NCBI GenBank assembly: GCA_025937235.1 | Contig: JAICRU010000009.1 | Span: 1-56,470, forward strand | Origin: Acidimicrobiia bacterium | Lineage (GTDB): Bacteria; Actinomycetota; Acidimicrobiia; Spongiisociales; ZC4RG35 | Length of the DNA stretch: 56,470 bases | Direction: 5' to 3' | Part shown: piece after piece, positions 32,275-40,830 of the stretch | Numbering within the stretch: position 1 is the stretch's first letter | How the letters are laid out: the number at the start of each line of letters is the position of its first letter | Translations under genes and position numbers: made by a program | The notes under the pieces: model-generated | The model's input: only the letters and a program-made list of their open reading frames with translations | Told to the model about the DNA's origin: nothing | Database searches by the model: none

Positions 32275-33183
32275 ATGCGAAGACGGGGAGTGGCATGGGG
32301 CGTGCTGGTCGCCCTGACCCTGGTTTTCCTGACCCCTGGCGTCGCCCTCGCTGAGCAGGAGAACTACTACCTGGGCCCGGATGGCGTGCCCCAGGCCCAG
32401 TTGATGTTGAACCCCTTGGGCGGTGAGATGCCCAACTACGACCTCGGGAGGGACGTCGAGCCCGGCCTGCTCCTGCAGCGGTCGTCCCTCGGTTTGGCGG
32501 AGGAAGATGCCGCCCGTTTTCAGCATTGGCAGATCGACCTCGGCGGCCAGCGTCTGGTCGGATATCCCTCGATGGTCGTATGGAGCGCCGCCGATCGGTT
32601 CGAGGCAGACCAACACGGAGTCTTCATCCTCTATCTGCTCGACTGCGACGGTGCCGGCCGTAGCTGTGAGCGCCTCGGCTCGAAGGTGGCGACGATGGAC
32701 AGTGGGAGAGGCGGGGCCTGGATCGAGACGATCGTCGACTTTCCCGAGCTGGATCACACCTTTGAGCCGGGACGGAACCTGGCTGTGCGCATCGTCGTCC
32801 CGTCGGCCTCCGAAACCGACATGATGTTCGCCTACGGCTACGCCGCCCACCGCAGCCGGCTGACCATCCACTCGGAGAGGCCGCCGGCGGTGGTGGAGGC
32901 CACGATGGCCTCGCTGCCCCTCCCCCCGCCCGCGGATTTCGCCGCCCCACCCTCGACGGCGGATGAGACGACGCCGGTCGGAGCCCCAACTCCGGCTCCG
33001 ACCGTTCCGACCACATCCCCGTGGCCCTGGCTGATCACGCTTGCCCTGTCCACCGCTGCTCTAGTTGCCCTGGGGACGGCACTCATGTCGACTCTCACGA
33101 AATCTGGGCGGCACCAACACCAGAGTGCCACGGGGCCAGGTGACCAGAGTCAGAGCAGGCGGATCTCCGTCTCCGCTCCCTGA
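32275..33183 (+). CDS. secreted, membrane-anchored surface protein
   Basis: 302 residues: signal peptide (about 1-26), a compact beta-rich domain (about 30-200) with one Cys pair (LLDCDGAGRSCERL), a Pro/Thr-rich stalk (about 215-245), one membrane helix (about 248-268) and a polar tail. The layout is the same as at 1698-2840, and it again directly follows a histidine-kinase-type gene. No enzyme motif is visible. Its end overlaps the convergent HxlR gene by 34 bases. Confidence 0.7.
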   Translation: MRRRGVAWGVLVALTLVFLTPGVALAEQENYYLGPDGVPQAQLMLNPLGGEMPNYDLGRDVEPGLLLQRSSLGLAEEDAARFQHWQIDLGGQRLVGYPSMVVWSAADRFEADQHGVFILYLLDCDGAGRSCERLGSKVATMDSGRGGAWIETIVDFPELDHTFEPGRNLAVRIVVPSASETDMMFAYGYAAHRSRLTIHSERPPAVVEATMASLPLPPPADFAAPPSTADETTPVGAPTPAPTVPTTSPWPWLITLALSTAALVALGTALMSTLTKSGRHQHQSATGPGDQSQSRRISVSAP

Positions 33184-33569
33184 TCGACCACCCGGTCGCA
33201 GCTGACGCAGTACCAGTGTGCTTCCAGGGGCGTGCCGCACAAGTCGTGTCGGATCGCCGCTCCGTCGTCCGATTGACGATCGCCCCAATGGGCGAGCAGA
33301 CGCAGTGCCCCGGCCAGGTCACGCCCGGCGGCGGTCAGTTCGTAGACGTGCCGGGGCGGCCTCTCCGAATAGGGCTGGGACACGATCACGCCCTCCTCCT
33401 CGAGTCGTGTCAGCCGGCTGGACAAGATGTTGGGGGCGATCCCACTCACCCGGTCCGACAGGTCGGAGAAGCGAAGGGCCTGGTCCTGGAGTGCGTCGAT
33501 AATGAGCAGTGACCATCGGTCCCCAATCCGTTCCAGGGCAGCCTGCAGGGGGCCGCGCCGTTCGTCCAT
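33150..33569 (-). CDS. HxlR-family regulator with C-terminal Cys motif
   Basis: 139 residues. Residues 5-97 form the HxlR winged helix (IGDRWSLLIIDALQDQALRFSDL, NILSSRLTRLEEEGVI, ERPPRHVYELTAAGRDL). HxlR proteins usually end near here; this one adds about 40 residues with His108, Cys111, Cys121 and Cys124 (CVSC), a possible metal or redox site. It is divergent from the S1C protease genes across a gap containing a perfect palindrome, so it probably regulates them and itself. Confidence 0.85.
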   Translation of the reverse strand: MDERRGPLQAALERIGDRWSLLIIDALQDQALRFSDLSDRVSGIAPNILSSRLTRLEEEGVIVSQPYSERPPRHVYELTAAGRDLAGALRLLAHWGDRQSDDGAAIRHDLCGTPLEAHWYCVSCDRVVDQGAETEIRLL

Positions 33570-33610
33570 CGATCACATGATATGACAGCCCCGCTCACCT
33601 CAGCAGGTAT

Positions 33611-33628
33611 ACTTGCAAGTTGCAACTT
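33611..33628. promoter_or_regulatory. palindromic candidate HxlR operator
   Basis: AAGTTGCAACTT (33617-33628) is a perfect 12-base palindrome overlapped on the left by CTTGCAAG (33612-33619), an 8-base palindrome that shares the TTGCAA core. It lies in the 74-base divergent gap, 15 bases before the protease ATG and about 50 bases before the regulator start. Confidence 0.55.
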
Positions 33629-33643
33629 ACTAGTGAGGTGGCA

Positions 33644-34525
33644 ATGACCCTGAGCAAGATCGGTGATGAGGTGGCGGCGGTGGCATCCGTCGCAGGTGGG
33701 GCGGTGGTCGGCCTCGGGGGACGTTGGGGCCAGGGCTCGGGTGTTGTGATCGAGCCCGGCCTCGTGGTGACCAACGCCCACAATGTGAGCCCAGAGCATG
33801 TCACCGTCACCTTCCCGGACGGTCGCTTGGAGCAGGCCGGAGTCGTCGGATTGGACGTCGATTCGGACCTGGCCCTGCTCGAGGTGGACACCGGCGACAT
33901 CGTCCGCATCTCCTGGCAACCCGAAGCCGTGACTCCGACCATCGGCTTGCCGGTGGTCGGGCTGGCCAACCCGGGTGGGCGTGGGCTGCGAGCAACGGCC
34001 GGTCTGATCGCAGCGGCCGAGCGTTCGTATCGCACTTCTCGAGGGCGCAAGATGGAAGGCGGGTTCGAGCACACCGCACTCGCTCCGCCCGGCGCCTCCG
34101 GCGGCCCGGTGACGGACCTCGAGGGACGGCTGCTCGGCATCAACACCCGACGTTTGGGTCGGGGCTTCTACCTGGCCCAGTCCGCCGGCCCCGGTATGAA
34201 GGCGATCCTGGCCGGATTGAGAAGTGGGGAGGCCACTCAGACCCGTCGTCTCGGGGTGGGCCTCGCCCCGGCCGAGGTCGCCCGCCGGCTGCGACGCACG
34301 ATGGGCTTGGATGATGCCGACGGCCTGTTGGTGCGTTTGGTCGAGGAGAGGTCGCCGGCTCATGTGGCCGGCGTCCGCGAGGGAGACGTCTTGGTCAGTG
34401 CAGGAGGGCAGGCGACCGTCGATGTCGATGATCTGCATCGAGCCCTTGCCGCCGCGGGAGCATCGATCGATCTCGGCCTGGTGCGAGTCAACGACCGGCT
34501 CGAGGTGACGGCCACGTTCTCTTGA
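33644..34525 (+). CDS. S1C (HtrA-like) serine protease without export signal
   Basis: 293 residues from ATG 33644 (ribosome site gaggtg). The trypsin-like domain has His46 (VVTNAHNVS), Asp75 (DSDLALLEV) and Ser152 in PGASGGPV, where most relatives read GNSGGP. A PDZ domain follows at about 200-290 (LVRLVEERSPAHVAGVREGDVLV). No signal peptide or membrane helix is present, so it is predicted cytoplasmic, unlike typical HtrA/DegP. It is coupled to the next protease gene by a TTGA overlap and divergent from the HxlR gene. Confidence 0.85.
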   Translation: MTLSKIGDEVAAVASVAGGAVVGLGGRWGQGSGVVIEPGLVVTNAHNVSPEHVTVTFPDGRLEQAGVVGLDVDSDLALLEVDTGDIVRISWQPEAVTPTIGLPVVGLANPGGRGLRATAGLIAAAERSYRTSRGRKMEGGFEHTALAPPGASGGPVTDLEGRLLGINTRRLGRGFYLAQSAGPGMKAILAGLRSGEATQTRRLGVGLAPAEVARRLRRTMGLDDADGLLVRLVEERSPAHVAGVREGDVLVSAGGQATVDVDDLHRALAAAGASIDLGLVRVNDRLEVTATFS

Positions 34526-35511
34526 GCGCCAAATCGAGTCGGGCGTCAGAGCGGAGCGGTGCCGCTCTAGACGCGTACTCGCAGGTCGTCACCACGGTGG
34601 CGCGCACGTTGCTCCCCACCGTGGTCGCCCTCTCCACCGGGCGCCGTGGTCGCAGCGGTGCCTGGCGACAAGGCTCCGGGTCCGGAGTGGTCATCACCGG
34701 AGACGGCTTCGTCGTGACTTCCGCCCACGTAGTCGAAGGAAGTGCCCGGGGTGGCGCCACCTTCGTCGACGGATGGGAGACGGGGTTCGACGTCGTGGGA
34801 CGTGACCGGCTATCCGACCTGGCAGTACTCAAACTGGAAGGGTCTGCCCCGGCTGCCGCGGAGCTCGGGGATTCATCCTCGCTCGAAGTGGGTCAACTCG
34901 TTGTGGCCCTGGGCAACCCGCTCGGCTTCTCGGGCTCGGTCACTGCGGGTGTGGTGAGTGCCCTCGGCCGATCGATCACTGCACAGGATCGGGGACATGC
35001 CCGGCTGGTCGAGAACGTGATCCAGACCGACGCTGCTCTCCATCCGGGTAACTCTGGCGGTCCGCTGGCAGATGCGGCCGGGCTGGTCGTGGGGGTCAAT
35101 ACCGCTGTGGTCGGCACCATGATCGGTCAGGGTCTGGGCCTGGCAGTGCCAATCGACGAGGCGACCAAATCGATCATCGCCGAGCTGATCAGGAGCGGCA
35201 GTGTTCGTCGTGCCTATCTCGGGGTGGCCGGTGGGACCAGGCCCCTGCCACCCCGTATCGTCGATCGCTTGGCCCGCGATCGTGGGCTCGAAGTAGTGGA
35301 GGTGGTGCCCGGGAGCCCGGCCCAGCGGGCAGGCATCCGACCTGGTGACATCATTGTCGGCGGTGACGGCCAGCCACTTCGTGACGTGACCGATCTGCAG
35401 CGATTGCTCACCGGTGACCGGGTTGGCGGCTCGTTCGAGCTCACCGTTGTGCGCAGTGGGGATGTCACCACGGTCGCGACGCGGCCCGTCGAGCTGGGGG
35501 CCGGTGGCTGA
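34522..35511 (+). CDS. second S1C (HtrA-like) serine protease
   Basis: 329 residues from a TTG overlapping the previous stop. Catalytic residues are canonical: His69 (VVTSAHVVEG), Asp99 (RLSDLAVLKL) and Ser178 (HPGNSGGPL). A C-terminal PDZ domain (about 225-320) contains VVEVVPGSPAQRAGIRPGDIIVGGDG. It also lacks a signal peptide or membrane helix. The pair are diverged paralogues in one operon, perhaps forming a mixed oligomer in the cytoplasm. Confidence 0.87.
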   Translation: MSAKSSRASERSGAALDAYSQVVTTVARTLLPTVVALSTGRRGRSGAWRQGSGSGVVITGDGFVVTSAHVVEGSARGGATFVDGWETGFDVVGRDRLSDLAVLKLEGSAPAAAELGDSSSLEVGQLVVALGNPLGFSGSVTAGVVSALGRSITAQDRGHARLVENVIQTDAALHPGNSGGPLADAAGLVVGVNTAVVGTMIGQGLGLAVPIDEATKSIIAELIRSGSVRRAYLGVAGGTRPLPPRIVDRLARDRGLEVVEVVPGSPAQRAGIRPGDIIVGGDGQPLRDVTDLQRLLTGDRVGGSFELTVVRSGDVTTVATRPVELGAGG

Positions 35512-35542
35512 GACCGGCCGCCTGGGGACGTCACCGCTCAGC

Positions 35543-36221
35543 TCAGTTCGTCGTCTTGTCCAAGTGGAGCCCCACGATCACGGCGTCGTGGTCCGAAGAC
35601 CGATATTGGTCGGGTGCCTACTACGCGTCCTGCGCGTCCTGCTTGAAGGTGATGTCGTAGTCGATGATGTCGGGCTCGTCGGCGTTGATGTGCCAGACCG
35701 TGGCGCCCGTCACCTGATCGAGGATCGACTGGCTGGCCAAGGCATAGTCGAGGCAGCCCAACTGGCCGTCGAACAGGAAGCCGTACGCCTGCTCACCCTG
35801 GAAGCGATGCAGCAGGGCGGTGTAGTCGTCACCGATGTCATTCATAAAGAGCTCGATCGCATCGTCACCGTTGATGCTGACCGCGGTCCCGGAGGTGAAG
35901 TCCGGCGCGAAGCCGAAGAATGCGGCTGAACCCCGTGGATTCGGTGGCCAGGTAGAGGAAGTCTCCGGCCGTGGCCGTGATGGCCGGGAACGCGAACTCC
36001 TGCCCATCGGTCCCCCCGCCGTTGTTGGCCGAACCGACCCCATAGATGCTCAGGTCGGGGATGTCATTGACGACGTGGAGCTCGACTGCCTTGGGCAGGC
36101 CACCGGTGAGGGGGCCGTCGACCACACCGGTGATTACCAGGTCGCCGGTGGAGGCTGCAGCGGGAGCGGCGGTGAGGGGCGTGAACGAGGCGAGCAGGGC
36201 GGCCACGATGAGGGCAGCCAC
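35543..36221 (-). pseudogene. remnant of an ExeM/NucH-like secreted nuclease
   Basis: Read on the minus strand, a signal peptide (start about GTG 36221) and most of a lamin-tail domain (GDLVITGVVDGPLTGGLPKAVELH) run to STGFS. One extra base near 35924 shifts the frame, and the domain resumes as AFFGFAPDFTSGTAVSINGDDAIELF. At that point it joins directly to the last part of an endonuclease/exonuclease/phosphatase domain (DDYTALLHRF, LDYALASQSILDQVTGATVWHINADEPD), so several hundred codons are missing. After QDAQDA come two in-frame TAG stops, then the normal ending YRSSDHDAVIVGLHLD to a TGA at 35543. Three independent lesions make this a dead gene. It fills the otherwise empty stretch 35512-36402. 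Confidence 0.8.
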
Positions 36222-36405
36222 CCTCGAGCGGTTTTCGGGTCACATCTTCCACCTGTGTTCCTTCGCGCCCCGCCGGGTCTGCCTTGTCGGCGCCCCGACC
36301 CTAACCGCCTGCTTCGTCTCTGCGACGAGAGTTGGCTGAAGTATCCACCTTGGCCATGAGGTCACCGTCATGGCACCCACTGCCCGCTCCATATGATCGG
36401 TCGTG

Positions 36406-36978
36406 ATGCTCCTCAACCACGACGTGCTGGCCGGCATCGAATCCGGCCGGATCGAGGCGGTGTACCGGCGATGGGAACAACCCCGGTTGAAGGCGGGCTC
36501 TAACAGGCGCACCGCGATCGGTGTCCTGGAGGTGACCTCTGTCGAGTCGGTCGATCCGGGCTCTCTGACTCTTGCCGATGCCCTGGAGGCGGGTTTCACG
36601 ACGGTGCCCGACCTTCTCACGTCAGCGGGGACCCGGGGCGGGACCTTGTACCGAATCAGATTACGGCATGTCGGCCCCGACCCTCGCGTGGCCCTCCGTC
36701 AGGCCATCCCCGATGAGGGGGAGATGGTCAATCTGACGCAACGTCTGAGGCGTCTCGACGTGGCCAGCAACCACGGGCCATGGACCTGGCAGACCCTGAC
36801 CCTGATCGCTGAGAACCCCGGTGTGCGAGCCGAGGATCTGGCCGCCTCGATGGGTCGGGAGAAGATGCCGTTCAAGCTGGATGTCCGCAAGCTGAAAGAG
36901 CTGGGCCTGACCGAGAGCCTCACGACCGGATATCGGCTCTCACCTCGCGGTGAGAGCCTCCTGTCGCGAGGGTGTTAA
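36406..36978 (+). CDS. ASCH-like domain protein with winged-helix tail
   Basis: 190 residues. The N-terminal 110 (LLNHDVLAGIESGRIEAVYRRW, TAIGVLEVTSVESVD, GGTLYRIRLRHVGPDPR) look like an ASCH/PUA-type RNA-binding beta-barrel seen in actinobacteria. The C-terminal 75 residues form a small helical or winged-helix-like region (LTLIAENPGVRAEDLAASMG). TATGAT (36392-36397) lies five to eight bases before the GTG 36403 / ATG 36406 starts with no ribosome site, suggesting leaderless translation. It converges on the DUF5667 gene with a four-base overlap. Function unknown. Confidence 0.65.
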   Translation: MLLNHDVLAGIESGRIEAVYRRWEQPRLKAGSNRRTAIGVLEVTSVESVDPGSLTLADALEAGFTTVPDLLTSAGTRGGTLYRIRLRHVGPDPRVALRQAIPDEGEMVNLTQRLRRLDVASNHGPWTWQTLTLIAENPGVRAEDLAASMGREKMPFKLDVRKLKELGLTESLTTGYRLSPRGESLLSRGC

Positions 36979-38147
36979 GACGACGCTCCGAGACGACCCG
37001 GGGCGGTCAGGGACGGAGACTCGGGCTTCGGCGACTTCGTTTTGACCGGGTTGCCCTCGTCGGGGCCTTGGGTGCCCTGATCCACGCCTTCGTTGCCATG
37101 ATCCACGTCTTCGTTGCCCTCATCCGCGTCAGTGCCCCCGCTGTCAGGGGCGACTGGGTCGGCGGGCTTGTCCACTGCTGGCGGGGCTTTGGAGACGTCG
37201 TCCGGTGGGCCGGCATCACCATTCCCGTTCGGGTTGGCTGTGTTCCCAGTCGTCCCGGCGTTCCCATTTCCGGTTCCGTTCTGGGCGCCGTTTTCGTTCT
37301 GGGCGCCGTTGTTCCCGGGCTCCCCATTGGAGTTGCTCTGCCCAACGGGTGGTTGCTGACCCTGTCCCGGGTTCACCGCCGGGGGGCCGTTCGGGTCGGT
37401 TGTCGGGAAATCGGGCCCGCCGGTGGCGGGGTTGTCCCCGGCACCGTTCTCCCCGGCGATTTCCCGAGCCAGTTCGGCCACCCCCCGGCCGAATTCGCTT
37501 CCGTCGGCGCCGACTCCCCTCCCGGCGTTCTCGGAGATGTACGCGAGCAGGGCCATCAGCTCGGAGCGATCGTCCCCGGCAAAGCCGGCTATCGACTCCA
37601 GCGCCTGGAGGGCCAAAACGTTGCTCGAGTCGCCGTCCGACTCGAGCGCCAGGACCGCGTGGTTGATCGCCTCATTGCCCCTGCCCTGCGCAGCCATCTG
37701 TGCCGCCTCGAGGAGGCGTTCGCTCGTCGACCCCGCGCCGATGCCCACGACCTCGAAGGCACGATCTAGGCCGTACAGGGGGTCCCCGGGGATCGCGGAG
37801 TCCGCCGCCAGCGCCGCCCCCGCCATAGCCGGCACCATTAGCACGGCCATTGTCATGGCCGCCAGACGGGGGGTGAGCCCCACCCGTTGCCGACGACGGT
37901 GGCTTGCGGCCGCGTCGGTCGGTTGTGGTGAGCGCTCCAGTACGACGGCGGCGGCGCGGGCTGCGATGCTACGGACCTCGGTCTCCGGCGGCAGATGGCC
38001 GGTCAAGGAACGGAGGCCCTCCACCAGCGGTGTGAGCAAGGCAAGGTCCCGATCCTGCAGGGGGGCTCCGGTCAGCAGCCTTTCGATCTCCCGATCGAGG
38101 CGACGTGTGGTCTGCATCTCACATCTGTAATCGCCGAGCCGCCTCAT
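36975..38147 (-). CDS. DUF5667-type membrane protein, candidate anti-sigma partner
   Basis: 390 residues. The N-terminal 95 are cytoplasmic and helical (LDREIERLLTGAPLQDRDLALLTPLVEGLR). One membrane helix follows at about 94-115. The outer region starts with AIPGDPLYGLDRAFEVVGI, the hallmark of DUF5667. The last 180 residues are low-complexity Gly/Asn/Pro/Asp-rich. It overlaps the ECF sigma gene by four bases, the standard sigma/anti-sigma arrangement, with the N-terminal part as the likely sigma-binding region. Confidence 0.75.
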   Translation of the reverse strand: MRRLGDYRCEMQTTRRLDREIERLLTGAPLQDRDLALLTPLVEGLRSLTGHLPPETEVRSIAARAAAVVLERSPQPTDAAASHRRRQRVGLTPRLAAMTMAVLMVPAMAGAALAADSAIPGDPLYGLDRAFEVVGIGAGSTSERLLEAAQMAAQGRGNEAINHAVLALESDGDSSNVLALQALESIAGFAGDDRSELMALLAYISENAGRGVGADGSEFGRGVAELAREIAGENGAGDNPATGGPDFPTTDPNGPPAVNPGQGQQPPVGQSNSNGEPGNNGAQNENGAQNGTGNGNAGTTGNTANPNGNGDAGPPDDVSKAPPAVDKPADPVAPDSGGTDADEGNEDVDHGNEGVDQGTQGPDEGNPVKTKSPKPESPSLTAPGRLGASS

Positions 38148-38698
38148 TGGGTTACCCCTTGGAAATCGAGCCGCTGCTGCAACGCCATTAGCCCCCTTCG
38201 CTGTGCCGCCTTGATCGCACCGACTCTCTTGCCGAGGATTTGGGCCGTTTCCTCCAGGGTGAGCCGGCCGAGAATGCGGAGGGCGAGCACATCACCCTGG
38301 ATGTCGGTCAACTGCTCGAAGGCGCGCAGCAGTTCCTCAGCCACAAGCGAATCGAGCGCTTCCTCCTCGACGTCACCGCCCGTGGAGTCCGCGGTCGCTT
38401 CCAACAGAGTCGTGGTCTCCGGCCGACGTCCTCGAGCACGTCTCGAGTCGATCAGTCGTCGATGGGCGATGACGAAGACCCAGGAGCGGAAGGAGGTTTC
38501 GTTTCCTTCGAACGCATGAATGTTGCGCGCGACTTGGAGAAAGGTCTCCGAGGTGAGGTCCTCGGGATCCATGGCGCCGCGACTGGCCAGATAGCCCTTG
38601 ACCGGCCCTGCGACCTCTCGATAGAGATCGGCCCAGGCCCACTCCTCGCCATCCTTGGCCGCTTCGAGTGTCGGTGCGAACTCAGCGCCAAGGGACAT
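38144..38698 (-). CDS. ECF-type RNA polymerase sigma factor
   Basis: 184 residues, the normal ECF size. Region 2 (about 12-80) contains MDPEDLTSETFLQVARNIHAF and SFRSWVFVIAHRRLIDSRRA. An acidic linker precedes region 4 (about 120-175), with LTDIQGDVLALRILGRLTLEETAQILGKRVGAIKAAQRRGL. It should act with the overlapping DUF5667 gene product as anti-sigma. It is divergent from the TadE/TadG pair, which may be among its targets. Confidence 0.88.
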   Translation of the reverse strand: MSLGAEFAPTLEAAKDGEEWAWADLYREVAGPVKGYLASRGAMDPEDLTSETFLQVARNIHAFEGNETSFRSWVFVIAHRRLIDSRRARGRRPETTTLLEATADSTGGDVEEEALDSLVAEELLRAFEQLTDIQGDVLALRILGRLTLEETAQILGKRVGAIKAAQRRGLMALQQRLDFQGVTQ

Positions 38699-38811
38699 GT
38701 GGAACTGTGACTGGTTGGGTGATCATATGTTGTTGTTGGGCCGGAATCGGCGGCGTGGATGCGCCTTCGCGTATATCGGCGCCCATGGTCCTCTCATGAA
38801 GCCGTCCGAGC

Positions 38812-38845
38812 AAATGCGAAGTTGGTGTTAACTCCCGACGCATTT
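38812..38845. other. stem-loop upstream of tadE
   Basis: The 200-base gap 38699-38899 between the sigma factor and tadE contains AAATGCG (38812-38818) pairing with CGCATTT (38839-38845), followed by two more T. A weaker inner AGTT/AACT pair sits in the loop. It could be a rho-independent-like terminator or a regulatory hairpin in the tadE leader. Confidence 0.3.
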
Positions 38846-38899
38846 TTGTCGATTACTGACATACGGGGCCCCCGAAAGGCCCGATCTCAGGAGAAATGA

Positions 38900-39367
38900 A
38901 TGAACATCGGGATGAGCAAGAGCGACAGGGGGGCCAGCCTGGTGGAGTTCGCACTCGTCGCGCCACTACTGCTCCTTCTCTTGATCGGCATGGTCGAGCT
39001 GGGATGGCTGTTCGCCCAGAACCTAGACGTCCGTCATGGAGCGCGTGAAGGGGCACGCTTGGCCGCCGTCAATTACCCCGAAGGCCCAGCGCCGAACTCC
39101 GGCTCCCCGTCGGATGCCAACCGGGACGCCTTGGTGGCCGAGGTGTGCAGCCGGATGCAGACGCCTGCGAGCGCCACGGTGGACATGAGCAGCACGGGTG
39201 GTGTTGGTGATGCGGCAACCGTCGTGGTCCAGTCACCTGGTGACACGCTCACCGGGTTCATCGACTTCCTGCTCCCGCCATCCCTGACCCTCAGTTCCAC
39301 GGTGCAAATTCGCCTCGAACAGGAAGCGACCTGGACCGACACCGCAGGAGCTCAGGCGTGTCCATGA
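38900..39367 (+). CDS. TadE-family pseudopilin-like protein
   Basis: 155 residues. The prepilin-like start KSDRGASLVEFALVAPLLLLLLIGMVELGWLF is the TadE signature, with Glu five residues into the hydrophobic stretch as in type IV pilins. The outer domain has the usual HGAREGARLAAVN. TadE proteins are minor pseudopilins of Flp/Tad pili or, in actinobacteria, secreted envelope proteins of uncertain role. A ribosome site (aggag) precedes the ATG. It is coupled to the TadG-like gene; no other tad genes are in view. Confidence 0.8.
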   Translation: MNIGMSKSDRGASLVEFALVAPLLLLLLIGMVELGWLFAQNLDVRHGAREGARLAAVNYPEGPAPNSGSPSDANRDALVAEVCSRMQTPASATVDMSSTGGVGDAATVVVQSPGDTLTGFIDFLLPPSLTLSSTVQIRLEQEATWTDTAGAQACP

Positions 39368-40830
39368 CCGACAGCCGAGCTCGGTATGACCGGGAGTCCG
39401 GCGTCACCGCACTCCTCGTCGCAATGTCGATGCTGGTGTTGATCGGTTTCGCGGCCATCACTGTCGATATCGGGCTGGCCATGAACGAGCGTCGTCAGGA
39501 TCAAGCCGCTGCCGACGTGGCATCGCTGGCCGCACTTCAGTTCGCCCAACCGAATTTGGGATGCTCGGGTAGCGCCTGTTTCACCCAGGCCGTGGCCAAT
39601 GGCACGGCCGCCGCCCTCGACGTTGCCAATGCCAGCCTCGATGATCCATCCCTCGCCGACTTCACCGATGCAACGTTGTGTGGCACTCCTCCCCCCGGCT
39701 TCACGATTGCAGGCACGTCTCCCTGTGTGGCCTTCACCAGCAATTTCGGGCGCGCCTGGGTGAGGATTCCCACGATTGCCTCACCCACCTTCTTCGGCAA
39801 GCTGCTGGGTGCGGATCAGGTAGACGTCTCCGCGTATGCAATCGCCGACCAAACGTTCGCCAATCCAGGGCCGGTCCTACCCTTCCTCCTCCCCGGGAAC
39901 GCTGGAAGCAGTGACTACAACTGTTTGAAGACAGGACCGAACCCGAACTGGGGAGTGTGTCAAGATCTTCCTACGCTAGGAAATTTCGGGTCGATGGATT
40001 TCTTCCTCTACGGCAATCCGCTTCGCAACACAACCAACCAGTGCAGTGGCGACAGCAACGGCAGATTCATCTCCAACCTCGCCCGCGGGGTGGACCATCC
40101 CCTCGGTCTCCATCCCACCGGCACTGGGCCGGGGAAACAAGAGAATGCCAACTGTCCCAACCTCGGAGCCGAGCCGGACATGGCGGACGGCCAGCCCGGC
40201 GTTGCCACCGGTCTCGAGAATGGCCTGCTCTACGGGGGCAGCAGCTACTCGCTCGACGGCAGTTCCTACGATGGCCTGCTCGAGGACGGCTCCGGGCTCC
40301 TGGTGAGGAACTCAGGCGGGCCCAAAGCCGCAGCGAGGGTCGATGACACCCCATTGTGGGACTACCTCGCCGGCGGGATCCCGGGGGTCGACTGCGCCGG
40401 CGTCAACACTCCCGCCGAGATGTTGAGCTGCATCGCCTGGGCCAAGGCCAACAGCGTCGCGATCTTCGACGACAGCATCATCACATCGCAGCGATTCGGC
40501 TTCACCCCAGAGGTGGCGGAAGCAGACTTCACCTCGGGGTCCTCAGCCCCCTACCACATCGTTGGCTATCGACCTGTTTATGTCGATACGACCTTTTATG
40601 GATGTAGCGCCGGCCCGAACCAATGCGACATAATCCACACTCCAGGCGTGGCCAACGCCGACCCTTGCCCGGTCGATCCTCAGTGGGTGACCTGCGGCGT
40701 GCCGGGTGCCTGGAACGACAACCTGAACGCGGTGACGGCGTACGTGCTCTCGGCGTCCATCCTGCCCGAGGTGGCGAGGTCGCCCTCACCCGGCGAGGAC
40801 GGTCAGCGGCGGTTCAGCCTCTCCGAGTGA
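39358..40830 (+). CDS. TadG-like secreted protein
   Basis: 490 residues from a GTG overlapping tadE by ten bases. The N-terminus ESGVTALLVAMSMLVLIGFAAITVDIG and NERRQDQAAADVASLAAL are typical of TadE/TadG-like (Flp pilus-assembly TadG) proteins. The rest is a large extracytoplasmic region rich in Gly, Asn and Ser with about twelve Cys, unlike TadG proteins that carry a von Willebrand domain. Probably surface-exposed and disulfide-stabilised. Confidence 0.75.
   Translation: MSMTDSRARYDRESGVTALLVAMSMLVLIGFAAITVDIGLAMNERRQDQAAADVASLAALQFAQPNLGCSGSACFTQAVANGTAAALDVANASLDDPSLADFTDATLCGTPPPGFTIAGTSPCVAFTSNFGRAWVRIPTIASPTFFGKLLGADQVDVSAYAIADQTFANPGPVLPFLLPGNAGSSDYNCLKTGPNPNWGVCQDLPTLGNFGSMDFFLYGNPLRNTTNQCSGDSNGRFISNLARGVDHPLGLHPTGTGPGKQENANCPNLGAEPDMADGQPGVATGLENGLLYGGSSYSLDGSSYDGLLEDGSGLLVRNSGGPKAAARVDDTPLWDYLAGGIPGVDCAGVNTPAEMLSCIAWAKANSVAIFDDSIITSQRFGFTPEVAEADFTSGSSAPYHIVGYRPVYVDTTFYGCSAGPNQCDIIHTPGVANADPCPVDPQWVTCGVPGAWNDNLNAVTAYVLSASILPEVARSPSPGEDGQRRFSLSE

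Noticed and set aside
36975-37769. Plus-strand frame with hydrophobic runs opposite the DUF5667 gene
   Set aside because: The hydrophobic look arises from the complement of the Gly/Asn/Pro-rich tail; no start signal and fully antisense.
38812-38845. Confident rho-independent terminator upstream of tadE
   Set aside because: The 7-bp stem has a 20-base loop and there is no upstream gene on the plus strand for it to end; kept only as an unassigned stem-loop.
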